Positions 33,061-42,581 of a stretch of DNA of 64,000 nt are shown one piece after another; positions within the stretch are counted from its first letter, which is position 1; each line of letters begins with the position of its first letter. Origin of the DNA: Thalassotalea algicola (GTDB taxonomy: Bacteria; Pseudomonadota; Gammaproteobacteria; Enterobacterales; Alteromonadaceae). Below the pieces are notes generated by a model that had not been told where the DNA came from, searched no databases, and worked only from the letters and a program-made list of their open reading frames with translations. Position numbers and translations under genes: made by a program. The stretch lies in the NCBI RefSeq assembly GCF_012932965.1, contig NZ_JABBXH010000001.1:496001-560000 (forward strand), in the 5' to 3' direction.

Positions 33061-33759
33061 ATGCAGCACTTTATTGTCGAATTTAAACAAGCAATAAATA
33101 AAGACTTTTGCCAATACCTAATTGATAAATTTGAACAAGATAAACGCGCAACACAAGGTCGAATAGGTTCAGGCGTAGACACAACTAAAAAAAACAGCCT
33201 TGATTTACATATTTCCCAATTGAGTGAGTGGCAAGAAGATGTCGAAAAAGTTAACCAAATACTGTTACAAGCGCTCACACAATACATTAAGGCTTATCCT
33301 CACTTATTAGTGGGCGCACTTGCTCCACAATTTGCCGATAAAAGCTCTGGTGAGCTTCGTAGTTTAACAGCCCAAGACGTTACAACACTTTTAGAGCCAC
33401 AATTAGCCAATATAATTCAGTCAATATTTAGCTTTGATGCGATTAACCTTCAAAAATATCAACAAGGTGAAGGTAACTTCGGTCATTGGCATTCTGAACA
33501 TTACCCGCATCCTAGCGATCCAGAACAAAAAAGCCTGCACCGCGTGCTTTTATGGCTAATTTACCTAAACGATGTCGAAGAGGGTGGGCAGACAGAATTT
33601 CTATATCAACAAGCAAGTATTCAACCAACCACAGGCAGTATAGTGCTATCACCTTGTGGCTTTACACACACTCATCGTGGCACTACGCCAATATCAAATG
33701 ATAAATATGTATTAGCTTCTTGGATTAGCTATAAGCCGGCATCAGAGCTATATAAATAA
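33061..33759 (+). CDS. 2OG-Fe(II) oxygenase (prolyl-hydroxylase-like)
   Basis: A 232-residue protein. GHWHSEHYP holds a His144-x-Glu146 pair in place of the common HxD, and SPCGFTHTHRG supplies the distal His (203 or 205), giving the 2-His-1-carboxylate iron site. EGGQTEFLYQ and VLASWISY complete the P4Hc-type jelly roll. Such enzymes hydroxylate peptides or small molecules with 2-oxoglutarate. The substrate is unknown. It converges with the subtilase gene, sharing a terminator. Confidence 0.82.
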   Translation: MQHFIVEFKQAINKDFCQYLIDKFEQDKRATQGRIGSGVDTTKKNSLDLHISQLSEWQEDVEKVNQILLQALTQYIKAYPHLLVGALAPQFADKSSGELRSLTAQDVTTLLEPQLANIIQSIFSFDAINLQKYQQGEGNFGHWHSEHYPHPSDPEQKSLHRVLLWLIYLNDVEEGGQTEFLYQQASIQPTTGSIVLSPCGFTHTHRGTTPISNDKYVLASWISYKPASELYK

Positions 33760-33786
33760 AAACTAGAATGCTAATAGCATGAAAAT

Positions 33787-33815
33787 AAAAAATCCGGCGC
33801 TAGGCCGGATTTTTT
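33787..33815. terminator. bidirectional terminator
   Basis: AAAAAATCCGGC (33787-33798), GCTAG, GCCGGATTTTTT (33804-33815): a 12-bp stem whose A-run and T-run make it work in both directions, between the oxygenase and subtilase genes. Confidence 0.9.
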
Positions 33816-33829
33816 CATTCTAATATGTA

Positions 33830-35647
33830 TTAAAAGTTAACAGTTACTGTCGTTGTACAAGTACTTGTCCCTGCATCACAGATTTGATAATCATAACTTC
33901 CACCACCTTTACGGTTTAAGTTATCTGTATAGCTACCATTATTTGATGTGGTAGCAATAACGCTACCATCACGATAAACATCTACATTAGCTGCACTTGA
34001 ACCAGCCCACGTTAAATCTACACGTTGTGAACCTTTCACTTTGTAGCCATTAGCAGATAAGGTGAAATCGCCACCTGGTTCACCACCACCATTATCACCA
34101 CCAGCACAACCATTAGCAGTTAGGTAATCTGATGCAGCTTTGGCCTTAACAATACCGTGTCCAAAGTTAACATCATGACCTGCAGCACCACTATCTTGTG
34201 CTGTTGCTTTTAATGCTGAGCGAATTTCTTCACCAGTACATGAAGGGAAATTTGACCATACTAATGCCGCAACACCCGAAACAGCAGGAGTTGCCATTGA
34301 AGTACCACTCATATAGCCATAGTCGCTTGTTGAAATATCAACTGAAGCTGTTGACGCTGAAGTGATTGCCGCGCGATCTTCAAATGCTGCACCAACAGCA
34401 GGAATTGTTGTGGCATTAGTATCACCTAACGTGCCGTATAACATGCCCGCTTCATTGTTAATGATAACCGCTGCAATACCATTTGAGTCTTCACAGTTTT
34501 TCACTTTATCGTGGAATGAAATATTACCGCGGTCGATAATACATACTTTGCCGGCCGCATTTGCATCAATCGCTTCAGCAGTTCCCATGAAATAAGTGCT
34601 ACCACTTTCGCTACCACTGTTTTCCATAGCAGAAGACGCATATGCTACGCTGTCTGCAGATAATGAAGAAGATGTAGCCATATCTGCTGGGTAAGTAGAT
34701 AAGGTATCAACACCACCAGCAGTAACTTCTACACAAATAGTTTCGTCAGTACGCTGTTTTTTGCCACGACCCGTTGTACAACTTGGGTATTGAGAAAAGT
34801 CTGCAATATTATTATCAGCGTCATTTGCACCGACCATAACCACTGAAGAGTAACCGGCAGGATATGAGCGAACGTTGTTGCCATCATTACCTGCTGCTGC
34901 TACTACTAGGCCGCCATTAGCAACGAAATCATTAAATGCATTTTCTTCAGTAGAGTTTGCACCACCGCCACCTAAGCTCATGCTAATAATGTTAGAGCCA
35001 GCGTCAGCACATAAATTAGCTGCATGTGCTAAATCAGAAGAATAGCCCCAGCCTTCCGCATTGAACACCTTGATGATATGCATATCGACACCTGGTGCCA
35101 TACCAACAACACCCATGTTGTTATCAGCTGCACCTATCGTACCTGCTACGTGTGTTCCGTGAGGGCCACCGTGATCATTCCAGTTACCAGTACCAGAATC
35201 ATTATCACCTGTAATACGGTTCCAGATGAAATCTTGGTTGGTGTGATCTAAGCCTGAATCGATAACACATACTTTCATGCCAGCGCTAGCATCAAAAGAG
35301 ACTTGGTCTGCTTGTGATTGATATACTGCATAAGGCGTTAATTGTTCAGTTGCAGGGTTACCAACATCATCGTTGAATTGAGCTAATAACTTACGAGGCT
35401 GATCTACTTCAATTAACTTTATATGTGGGTTGTTTAATAAGCCTTTAATTGATGAAAGATCTTTACTGTCGAATGTCGCGGCAACAAAACCATTTGAATC
35501 AATATTTACTTGGCCACCGGTTTTATTAACTAATGCTTTGATAATGCCCTTTTTGTCATTATCAACTTGAACGATAACTCTTTCCGCTAGTGCTTGTGTT
35601 GAAAGTGCGCTCAATACTGAAAACGCTACAATAGATAATTTTTTCAT
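33830..35647 (-). CDS. secreted S8 subtilase with PA domain
   Basis: A 605-residue secreted protease. Residues 1-22 are a signal peptide and about 23-90 an I9-type propeptide. The catalytic triad is Asp130 (CVIDSGLDH), His163 (HGTHVAG) and Ser450 (GTSMATP). A protease-associated (PA) domain is inserted at about residues 310-435, before the Ser motif. The C-terminal 90 residues (after a Gly-rich linker near 505-515) form a beta-sandwich of fibronectin-like type. It is a plausible substrate of the type II secretion system encoded at 49.4-60.7 kb. Confidence 0.95.
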   Translation of the reverse strand: MKKLSIVAFSVLSALSTQALAERVIVQVDNDKKGIIKALVNKTGGQVNIDSNGFVAATFDSKDLSSIKGLLNNPHIKLIEVDQPRKLLAQFNDDVGNPATEQLTPYAVYQSQADQVSFDASAGMKVCVIDSGLDHTNQDFIWNRITGDNDSGTGNWNDHGGPHGTHVAGTIGAADNNMGVVGMAPGVDMHIIKVFNAEGWGYSSDLAHAANLCADAGSNIISMSLGGGGANSTEENAFNDFVANGGLVVAAAGNDGNNVRSYPAGYSSVVMVGANDADNNIADFSQYPSCTTGRGKKQRTDETICVEVTAGGVDTLSTYPADMATSSSLSADSVAYASSAMENSGSESGSTYFMGTAEAIDANAAGKVCIIDRGNISFHDKVKNCEDSNGIAAVIINNEAGMLYGTLGDTNATTIPAVGAAFEDRAAITSASTASVDISTSDYGYMSGTSMATPAVSGVAALVWSNFPSCTGEEIRSALKATAQDSGAAGHDVNFGHGIVKAKAASDYLTANGCAGGDNGGGEPGGDFTLSANGYKVKGSQRVDLTWAGSSAANVDVYRDGSVIATTSNNGSYTDNLNRKGGGSYDYQICDAGTSTCTTTVTVNF

Positions 35648-35804
35648 AGGTACTACTCTCTGATTTCAATCTTAAGTAAGCTTATGTTTGCTCGCTTATT
35701 AAGAATTTATAATTATAATTTTAGACAACTTTGGGATAGCTGCTTAAATCAGCATAGAGTATTTATTAATCATTTTCTAATACAATATTTACATTTTATT
35801 TACA

Positions 35805-35818
35805 TTGATAAAGATCAA
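35805..35818. promoter_or_regulatory. FNR-like box between subtilase and nuclease genes
   Basis: TTGATAAAGATCAA is a perfect FNR-type half-site pair (TTGAT-N4-ATCAA). It lies about 92 bases before the nuclease start and 158 bases before the subtilase start, so it could act on either divergent gene. Confidence 0.5.
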
Positions 35819-35909
35819 ATCACTAATTATTTAAATTTCAATTAGTTATAAAATGGTCTGAGCAGTATTATGAGAACTAAGTTAAGAATCAATATTGGAA
35901 ATTTTTAAA

Positions 35910-36794
35910 ATGCGCATAGTCAGTACCCTTATTTATGGCTGTTTCTTTATCGTAAGCTTTAATTCATTTGCCCTAGGCAAACTAGGTCACCAGATAGTTT
36001 GTGATATTGCTTTCCAGCAATTAACTTTACCTACACAACATAAAGTTGATGTCCTGCTCGGCGGCTTAACAAAAGAAACGCGAATACGCATCAATCAATA
36101 TAATTATGCAGATACAAGCTCTAAAATCACATTGGGTAAAGCCTGTACTTGGCCTGATGCAGTAAAAAATGAGCCACAATTTAAATCTCTAAAACCTTGG
36201 CACTACGTTAATGTTAATCGAACTCAAAAAAAAGTCACTGCATCAAGTTGTCAAAAGGACTGTATTACTCAAGCAATCCCTTTCCATGAAAACATATTGG
36301 CAACTAGCCAACAGCCCAATGAAAAAGTAAAAGCTTTAATGTTTCTAGGTCATTGGCTAGGTGATATTCATCAACCCATGCATGTCAGCTTTGCTAGTGA
36401 TTTTGGCGGTAATAAAACACAAGTCATTGGCAAAGACATTAGATGTAAGTCAATGCATTGGCTGTGGGATGAATGTTTACTCTCTAATCAGACCTCAAAG
36501 AAAAAGCTGGATGGACAAAAACAAGTACTCATTGGGAAACTTTCTCAAATTAGCGAAGAAAACAAATCACGATGGCAGAACACCAGCGTATTTGATTGGG
36601 CCAACGAGTCTCTCGAAATTGCCCGAAAAGCGACTACAAAGTATTGTCACCAACATAAAAACGAATGCCAAATTATTAAGCAACAACCAATTGTCATTGA
36701 TCAGGCATATTTGGCCAAGCATGGAGAGTTGATTAATCAACGTGTACAGCAGGCGGCTATTCGTTTAGCGCATCGTTTAGAGACATTACTTTAA
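35910..36794 (+). CDS. secreted S1/P1 nuclease
   Basis: A 294-residue protein from ATG 35910; the TTG 15 bases earlier is unlikely. It has a signal peptide (about 1-21) and the zinc nuclease pattern of the S1/P1 family: KLGHQIVCDIA, HYVNVNR, FLGHWLGDIHQPMHVSF and DFGGNKT. The residue after signal cleavage that is usually Trp (N-terminal Zn ligand by its backbone) appears to be Leu. Two Cys pairs may form disulfides. It degrades single-stranded nucleic acid outside the cell, probably exported via Sec and type II secretion. It converges with the glycosyltransferase gene, 4-base overlap. Confidence 0.88.
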   Translation: MRIVSTLIYGCFFIVSFNSFALGKLGHQIVCDIAFQQLTLPTQHKVDVLLGGLTKETRIRINQYNYADTSSKITLGKACTWPDAVKNEPQFKSLKPWHYVNVNRTQKKVTASSCQKDCITQAIPFHENILATSQQPNEKVKALMFLGHWLGDIHQPMHVSFASDFGGNKTQVIGKDIRCKSMHWLWDECLLSNQTSKKKLDGQKQVLIGKLSQISEENKSRWQNTSVFDWANESLEIARKATTKYCHQHKNECQIIKQQPIVIDQAYLAKHGELINQRVQQAAIRLAHRLETLL

Positions 36795-38029
36795 CTTTCT
36801 GCAGGCAACTTATTTTTGGCGGCAATCCATTGCGACATGTATTGCGTGCTTTTATGGGAATGATGATTCAACATTAAGCCAACAAAATTCTGCAATCTAT
36901 GTTGCGTTGAGTTTACTTCGATTTCTTGTAACTGCTCGGCAAAGCTCGATTCAAACGCGACTTTATTAAATAACTGCTGACGGTTAGTCACCGCTTGCTT
37001 ACTTGCTTGTTCCCACAAGTTTTGATCTTGGTAATGCGCTATAGCTTGCGCCGAAAAAGTATCGACAGAGTTGGCAATTGCTCCTGGCCAGCCGTGCTCG
37101 GTTGTCATACCTTCAGCACCAATATCTGTTGTGATTGACGGCGTCGCACATAACATGGCGTCACTGAGCTTGCCTTTTATACCGGCACCGAAACGTAATG
37201 GCGCTAGACACACCCGAGCACTTTCCATCACTGCTAAGGCATCTTCTGCCCAACCCTTAACTAAAAATCCTGATTTTTGGCAATGCAAATCCGTTGCTTT
37301 TTTCGGTGGGTATGCACCATAAATATGTAGCTCAGCTGCAGGTAGCTGTTTACGAATTTCCGGCCAAATTTGCTGCCTTAACCACAGCACGGAGTCCCAA
37401 TTGGGCGCATGCCTGAAATTACCTATCGAAATAAAATGATGCCGTTCTTCAAAACCTTTTGAACGACGAACAAGCATTTCTTGATCATAGATAAAAGGTA
37501 GGTAACACAATAAATTGGTCGGAACTTGATAGTGAGAAACTAATAAATCCACTTCCGCAGGCGAAATCATAATAGTTAAATCACACCTAAAAATTGCGGC
37601 GACTTCTCGTATGGCCAGTTCGGTATTTAGATCTGTATTGTCTAGACATTTTTCACGTTTAAACGCTTGATGTCGTGCATTCCTCAAACTTTGTAAGTCT
37701 TCAGTATCTAATATACGAAGCGCGTTAGGACAATATTTTGCGACGCGCCAACCAAATTGCTCTTCCATCATATAGCGATCGTACATAACCGCATCCGGTT
37801 GCAGCGAACTTATGAAATCATCAAAGCTATCACAGTTTAATTTAATGTCCGCACTTACGACTCCCAATTCAGCCAAATCCACCATATGCTCCGTCTCTTG
37901 TGCAGGGCTTGCAAAAGTAACGTCATAATTTAATGACTGAAAAAGCTGAATGAGTTGCAACATTCGACTGCCAGCTGCAGATGAGTTTGGCTCTGGCCAA
38001 ACCCAACCAATAATTAGCAAAGATTTCAT
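36791..38029 (-). CDS. glycosyltransferase
   Basis: A 412-residue protein from ATG 38029; the GTG two codons before is unlikely. The N-terminal SLLIIGWVWPEPNSSAAGSRMLQLIQLF and the C-terminal FGAGIKGKLSDAMLCATPSITT (sugar-nucleotide binding Glu-x7-Glu-like region) resemble GT4-type glycosyltransferases. The last 60 residues are helical and His-rich. The acceptor is unknown. It is isolated from any polysaccharide cluster visible here. The sequence converges with the nuclease gene. Confidence 0.8.
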   Translation of the reverse strand: MKSLLIIGWVWPEPNSSAAGSRMLQLIQLFQSLNYDVTFASPAQETEHMVDLAELGVVSADIKLNCDSFDDFISSLQPDAVMYDRYMMEEQFGWRVAKYCPNALRILDTEDLQSLRNARHQAFKREKCLDNTDLNTELAIREVAAIFRCDLTIMISPAEVDLLVSHYQVPTNLLCYLPFIYDQEMLVRRSKGFEERHHFISIGNFRHAPNWDSVLWLRQQIWPEIRKQLPAAELHIYGAYPPKKATDLHCQKSGFLVKGWAEDALAVMESARVCLAPLRFGAGIKGKLSDAMLCATPSITTDIGAEGMTTEHGWPGAIANSVDTFSAQAIAHYQDQNLWEQASKQAVTNRQQLFNKVAFESSFAEQLQEIEVNSTQHRLQNFVGLMLNHHSHKSTQYMSQWIAAKNKLPAES

Positions 38030-38101
38030 ATACACGACTAGAGAACTTTAAGTAGCGCTATTGTATGCGAAAAGGTAGAAAGACAAAAATTTACCAATAA
38101 A

Positions 38102-38126
38102 AAAGCCAGCAAATGTGCTGGCTTTC
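38102..38126 (-). terminator. terminator of the fkpA gene
   Basis: AAAGCCAGC (38102-38110), AAATGT, GCTGGCTTT (38117-38125), a 9-bp stem just downstream of the fkpA stop, with the T-run on the minus strand. Confidence 0.85.
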
Positions 38127-38143
38127 TAAAATAACATTTTTAT

Positions 38144-38932
38144 TTACTGTGCTGAATCTGCAGCTTGTGCACCTACTTCAGGTGCTGGCTCCGGCTTTTG
38201 AATTTCTAATAATTCAATTTCGAAGTTAAGCACTGAGTTACCAGGAATACGAGGAGGATTACCCATTGGGCCGTATGCTAAGTCTGAAGGAATAGTAAAC
38301 TTGAACTTTGACCCTACTGACATTAATTGAACGCCTTCAGTCCAACCACGGATAACACGGTTTAATGGGAATACCGCAGGCTGACCGCGTTCTACAGAGC
38401 TGTCAAACGTCTCGCCATTGATAAATGTACCAGTGTAGTGAACTTTAACCGTATCTGTTGCTGCCGGCTTTTCACCTTCAGCTGCAGTAAGTACTTGATA
38501 CTGAATACCTGATTCAGTCGTCATCACGCCTTCTTTCTTAGCGTTTTCATCTAAATACTTTTGACCTTCAGCTAATGCAGCTTCAGATTGCTTAGCCGCT
38601 AGTTCTTGCTGCTTAGTCTTCATTTGCTGATCTAACGCCATCAACAAGGTTTTAACTTCTTCTTGAGGAATTTGAGACTGACCATCTAAACTTTCAGTAA
38701 AGCCCTTAATAATAAGTGCTTTATCTAAATTAAGGCCTAATTTAGTGTGTTCTTCTAAATTACGCTCCATATACATACCAATTGATGCACCTAGACCGTA
38801 AGCTTGCTTTTCTATTTCAGTTTCTAATACTGCAGTTTTTACCGCTGCTGTTTCTTCTTGTTTGGCTTCTTGTTGGCAGCCAAAAACAGAAACAAGTGCA
38901 ATTGCAACCAAGGTTGGTTTAAACAATTTCAT
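38144..38932 (-). CDS. fkpA: FKBP-type peptidyl-prolyl isomerase, FkpA-like lipoprotein
   Basis: A 262-residue protein from ATG 38932, 6 bases after GGAG; the ORF start at 38944 lacks that site. It has a lipoprotein signal ending VFGCQ, a helical dimerisation part (about 40-125) and an FKBP domain with VHYTGTFINGETFDSS, PLNRVIRGWTEGVQLMSVG and PSDLAYGP. It helps fold periplasmic proteins. E. coli FkpA is not a lipoprotein, so membrane anchoring is a difference. Neighbouring slyX matches the fkpA-slyX order in enterobacteria. Confidence 0.9.
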   Translation of the reverse strand: MKLFKPTLVAIALVSVFGCQQEAKQEETAAVKTAVLETEIEKQAYGLGASIGMYMERNLEEHTKLGLNLDKALIIKGFTESLDGQSQIPQEEVKTLLMALDQQMKTKQQELAAKQSEAALAEGQKYLDENAKKEGVMTTESGIQYQVLTAAEGEKPAATDTVKVHYTGTFINGETFDSSVERGQPAVFPLNRVIRGWTEGVQLMSVGSKFKFTIPSDLAYGPMGNPPRIPGNSVLNFEIELLEIQKPEPAPEVGAQAADSAQ

Positions 38933-39056
38933 TAAGTTCTCCATAAGTTGAACGAATAAGTGAATATCGAGAGGAACCGCGATTTTTATTATTGTTGTTC
39001 AATAGCGTAAAAAAACACTTATACTAACCACTATTGTCATGAGAAAAAAGTATTAA

Positions 39057-40055
39057 ATGTTGATGTTTAGTAATCGCTTGTTTTCCTTTTGTAAATTAAT
39101 GATTTTAATCGCTCTAGTTACAGGTTGTCAGCCAGCAGATACCCAACCAATAGAGCGTTGGCGCCATGCTGCCGAAGGTGCATATGCCGCCGACATCTCT
39201 AATGACGGTACCGTCAGCGCGGTATCGTCTATTCATCACGGTATTAGTGTTTGGGATTTAGAAAAAAACGCCCTTAAATACACTTGGTCACAGCAGCAAG
39301 ATAGCGCGGACAACTTAGTACTTGCTGTCGATATCGCTAACAATAACTCTCATGTACTGACCGCAAACAAAGAAAGCTTTTCACTTTGGAACGTCAATAC
39401 AGGCGAATCTGAAGGGTATTGGAAAGTTAGAGAGTCTACCATTCGCGACATAGCGACTTCTAATAATGGCGATCACCTCCTTATTGGCAAAACTAACGGC
39501 ACCGTGGTACATGTCACTATGGCTTCTGGCCGTCGATTAGAATTCTTAGGTCATAGCGAAAAAATCAATACTGTCGATATGTTACCTAATGGCCGAGTTG
39601 CTATCTCGGGGGGTAATGATTTTGTCGCCTATGTTTGGGACACCCAATCAGGGCAAGTTATCTATCAATTCAACCACCCTAGTCGTGTGACCAAAGTCGC
39701 ACTAGATCCTCAAGGCAGGTACGCATTTACCGCTGACAGCAAAAAAGATGCGCATATATGGAATTTACGTACTGGCAAGTTGGTTAACAGCCTTAAATAT
39801 ACCAATCGTCAAGAAGTATTCAGCTCAGTGCGCTTTTCGCCTGATGGTAGTCAACTGCTAACTGGAGCTCCTACTCGTAAGGTAAGTTTATGGAATATTG
39901 GCACAGGGCAACGCCTTAAAAGCTGGCGAGTTACGCCAAGAGAAGACATTCGTCCGGCCGGAGCCGTTGTTTACAGCGCAGCTTTTCGCGATAATAAGCA
40001 CTTTATCACTGAAAGCTCATCTGGATTTGCCGAATTATGGCCACTACCCCAATAG
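39057..40055 (+). CDS. WD40 repeat lipoprotein
   Basis: A 332-residue protein with a lipoprotein signal (LVTGC, about Cys24) and a WD40-type propeller: repeats such as VSVWDLEKN, FSLWNVNTGE, AYVWDTQSGQV, AHIWNLRTGKL and VSLWNIGTGQ recur about every 40 residues, giving six to seven blades. Function unknown; probably a scaffold at the outer membrane. It lies between fkpA and slyX and overlaps the slyX start by 19 bases, so the two are coupled. Confidence 0.85.
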   Translation: MLMFSNRLFSFCKLMILIALVTGCQPADTQPIERWRHAAEGAYAADISNDGTVSAVSSIHHGISVWDLEKNALKYTWSQQQDSADNLVLAVDIANNNSHVLTANKESFSLWNVNTGESEGYWKVRESTIRDIATSNNGDHLLIGKTNGTVVHVTMASGRRLEFLGHSEKINTVDMLPNGRVAISGGNDFVAYVWDTQSGQVIYQFNHPSRVTKVALDPQGRYAFTADSKKDAHIWNLRTGKLVNSLKYTNRQEVFSSVRFSPDGSQLLTGAPTRKVSLWNIGTGQRLKSWRVTPREDIRPAGAVVYSAAFRDNKHFITESSSGFAELWPLPQ

Positions 40056-40270
40056 AAATTGCGCAATTAGAACAGCGTATCGAAACATTAGAAGCAAAAA
40101 ATGCTTTTCAAGAAGATGTTATCGAGCAACTCAATAAAGAAATTGCCATTCATCAGGCAAGTATTGCCGAGCTAAAAGAAAACATGCAGTTTATTGCCAA
40201 ACGCGTAAAAGACATGGCGCCGACAAATTTAGTAAAAGCGGAAGATGAGCCGCCTCCGCCGCATTATTAA
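40037..40270 (+). CDS. slyX: SlyX family protein
   Basis: A 77-residue coiled-coil protein (QLEQRIETLEAKNAFQEDVIEQLNKEIAIHQ) ending in the Pro-Pro-Pro-Pro-His-Tyr tail that marks SlyX. Function unknown, even in E. coli. The gene overlaps the WD40 lipoprotein end, and is followed by yheV on the other strand, as in enterobacteria. Confidence 0.92.
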   Translation: MATTPIEIAQLEQRIETLEAKNAFQEDVIEQLNKEIAIHQASIAELKENMQFIAKRVKDMAPTNLVKAEDEPPPPHY

Positions 40271-40293
40271 CTAAAGCGGCGAAGCAGAACCGC

Positions 40294-40488
40294 TTACTCT
40301 TGTTTGAAGATACCAATAACCTGCTCAGTGGGACGAACTTCTTTTTCAACATGCGTTTCAGGTTGGGTCATTTGTTCACCACAGCTAACACAAGTGACCT
40401 TTTCTACACCGTTTTCTTTAGTTAACGCCATCGTGTCCATTGCTTTACATTTAGGACAAACAGCGCCGGCAATAAATCGTTTCTTCAC
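40294..40488 (-). CDS. yheV: YheV family zinc ribbon protein
   Basis: A 64-residue protein with two CxxC pairs: FIAGAVCPKCKAMD and VTCVSCGEQM, forming a zinc ribbon. Length and spacing match E. coli YheV, whose function is not known. It is on the minus strand between slyX and yheS, with yheS divergent, which agrees with the order in other gammaproteobacteria. Confidence 0.9.
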   Translation of the reverse strand: MKKRFIAGAVCPKCKAMDTMALTKENGVEKVTCVSCGEQMTQPETHVEKEVRPTEQVIGIFKQE

Positions 40489-40585
40489 ATTTTATCTCAA
40501 TCGTTGATTTCTCCGTTATTTTAACTTGAAACATCGATGCGGTAAAAGCGACAATAACGTTAATGATACTCCTGAGGATATATTC

Positions 40586-42487
40586 TTGATTACCGCCCAA
40601 GGTTTGCACGTTTTTCGAGGTGCAAAAGCGCTTATTACTGATGCTACATTTACCATTCACGCAAGCCATAAAGTTGGACTTGTTGGAGCCAATGGATGTG
40701 GGAAGTCATCACTATTCTCAGTATTTCTAACGCAATTACAGCCTGACAAAGGCGAGCTCAAGTTGCCTAGTGGCTGGACAATTGCCACTGTTAAACAAGA
40801 GACACCCGCATTAGACTGTAGTGCATTAGATTATGTTATCGATGGCGATACAGAATACCGTGCTATTGAAAAACAATTAGATGAAGCACGAGAAAATGGC
40901 AATGGCAACCTGGAAGCGACATTACTCAACCAATTAGACACTATCAATGGTTATAGTTTACCTGCTAGAGCTGGTGAACTTCTGCACGGTTTAGGGTTTA
41001 GTCAGCAAGAACTAAGCAACCCAGTCAAAAGCTTTTCTGGTGGTTGGCGCATGCGATTGAACTTAGCGCAAGCATTGATAAGCCGTGCCGATTTAATGCT
41101 ACTCGATGAACCCACCAACCATTTAGATTTAGATGCAGTAATTTGGTTGCAACGCTGGCTTAAACGATACGACGGCACCTTAGTGCTTATTTCGCATGAT
41201 CGCGACTTTTTAGACGATGTTGTTGGACAAATTCTTCATATTGAGCACCAAAAAGCAAAGCTCTATTCAGGAAACTACTCTGCATTTGAGCGTCAACGCG
41301 CCGAGCATTTAGCGCAGCAGGATGCGGCCTACCAAAAACAACAAAGAGAAATCTCACACTTAACAAAGTTCGTCGATCGTTTTAGAGCCAAAGCAAGTAA
41401 GGCAAAACAAGCACAAAGTCGATTAAAGCGACTACAAAAACTGCCCGATTTGGCACCAGCACATGTTGATAGTCAATTTACCTTTAACTTCGCAAAACCA
41501 GATCATCTACCCTACCCTCTTCTATCGCTAACCGATAGCAACTGTGGTTATGGTGATGTCATCATTTTAAATGACATAAATATTACCTTAGTCCCAGGTT
41601 CTCGAATTGGCTTACTCGGCAGAAATGGCGCAGGTAAATCGACCTTAATCAAATCACTGGCTGGCGAAATCGAATTGCTTAAAGGCCAACGTTTTTGTGC
41701 TCAAGAGCTTAATATTGGTTACTTCTCTCAACATCAATTGGAACAATTACATGCAAACTCTACAGCGGTAGAGCATATTTTGCGCGCCAAACCAGACTTT
41801 GGTGAATTAGATGCGCGTAGCCACTTAGGTAGTTTCGGTTTTAGCGGAGACCAAGCACTGGCATTAGCAAGTACCATGTCGGGTGGCGAAAAGGCTCGCT
41901 TAGTGTTAGCGCTTATTGTGCTTGAAAAACCACAGTTACTGCTACTTGATGAGCCCACCAACCATTTAGACCTCGAAATGCGGCAAGCGTTAGTAATGGC
42001 ACTTCAAGACTTTGAAGGTGCTATTATCTTGATTGCGCATGATCGCTACTTACTTGAATCTTGTGTCGATGAATTTTGGTTAGTAGGCCAAGGTAAAGCG
42101 AGTGAATTTAGTGGCGATATTGACGACTACCAGCAATGGCTAAATGACGATAAAAAAGCAAGTACAGCCAAAGCTAATGAGCAAAAGTCGCCGACCACCA
42201 ATATTGATAAAAAACAGCAACGCCAGCAGCAAGCAGAGCTTAGAAAAAAAGCCGCACCACTAAAAAAACTGGTGGATAAAATCAACCAGAAAATGGAAAA
42301 GTGGCAAGAAGAACTCGAAGAAATTGAAGCTATTCTTGCCGACGGAGGTATATACCAATCTGATGACAAAGAAAAACTGCAATCACTACTCAAACAACAA
42401 GCCAAACTAGCGGATGATATTGCTGAAGCCGAAATGGAATGGCTTGATTTGGAAGAAAAAATTGACGAGATACTCAATCCTTCTTAA
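40586..42487 (+). CDS. yheS: ABC-F ATPase YheS
   Basis: A 633-residue protein from TTG 40586, which has GAGGA seven bases ahead; the longer ATG frame at 40526 adds 20 residues not typical of the family, and E. coli YheS is of nearly the same length. It has two ABC domains with Walker A motifs (GANGCGKSS and GRNGAGKST), LDEPTNHLDLD boxes in each, the linker arm of about 80 residues between them, and a C-terminal coiled-coil (Lys/Gln-rich, about 540-630). ABC-F proteins act on the ribosome; no membrane domain is present. Confidence 0.92.
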   Translation: MITAQGLHVFRGAKALITDATFTIHASHKVGLVGANGCGKSSLFSVFLTQLQPDKGELKLPSGWTIATVKQETPALDCSALDYVIDGDTEYRAIEKQLDEARENGNGNLEATLLNQLDTINGYSLPARAGELLHGLGFSQQELSNPVKSFSGGWRMRLNLAQALISRADLMLLDEPTNHLDLDAVIWLQRWLKRYDGTLVLISHDRDFLDDVVGQILHIEHQKAKLYSGNYSAFERQRAEHLAQQDAAYQKQQREISHLTKFVDRFRAKASKAKQAQSRLKRLQKLPDLAPAHVDSQFTFNFAKPDHLPYPLLSLTDSNCGYGDVIILNDINITLVPGSRIGLLGRNGAGKSTLIKSLAGEIELLKGQRFCAQELNIGYFSQHQLEQLHANSTAVEHILRAKPDFGELDARSHLGSFGFSGDQALALASTMSGGEKARLVLALIVLEKPQLLLLDEPTNHLDLEMRQALVMALQDFEGAIILIAHDRYLLESCVDEFWLVGQGKASEFSGDIDDYQQWLNDDKKASTAKANEQKSPTTNIDKKQQRQQQAELRKKAAPLKKLVDKINQKMEKWQEELEEIEAILADGGIYQSDDKEKLQSLLKQQAKLADDIAEAEMEWLDLEEKIDEILNPS

Positions 42488-42581
42488 AGTAGCTTTCGAT
42501 AAACAGATGATCTTAAACGGGAATTATTCATATGCTTTGCTACACTAACGATAATAGCTTCATGGCAAACCAAGAGGGTTA

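Noticed and set aside
40274-40295. Possible terminator between slyX and yheV
   Set aside because: AAGCGG and CCGCTT could pair, but the stem is short and no T-run follows on either strand.
42127-42477. 116-codon minus-strand Ser/Cys-rich frame
   Set aside because: Antisense shadow of the Lys/Gln/Glu-rich coiled-coil end of yheS; composition is explained by that.
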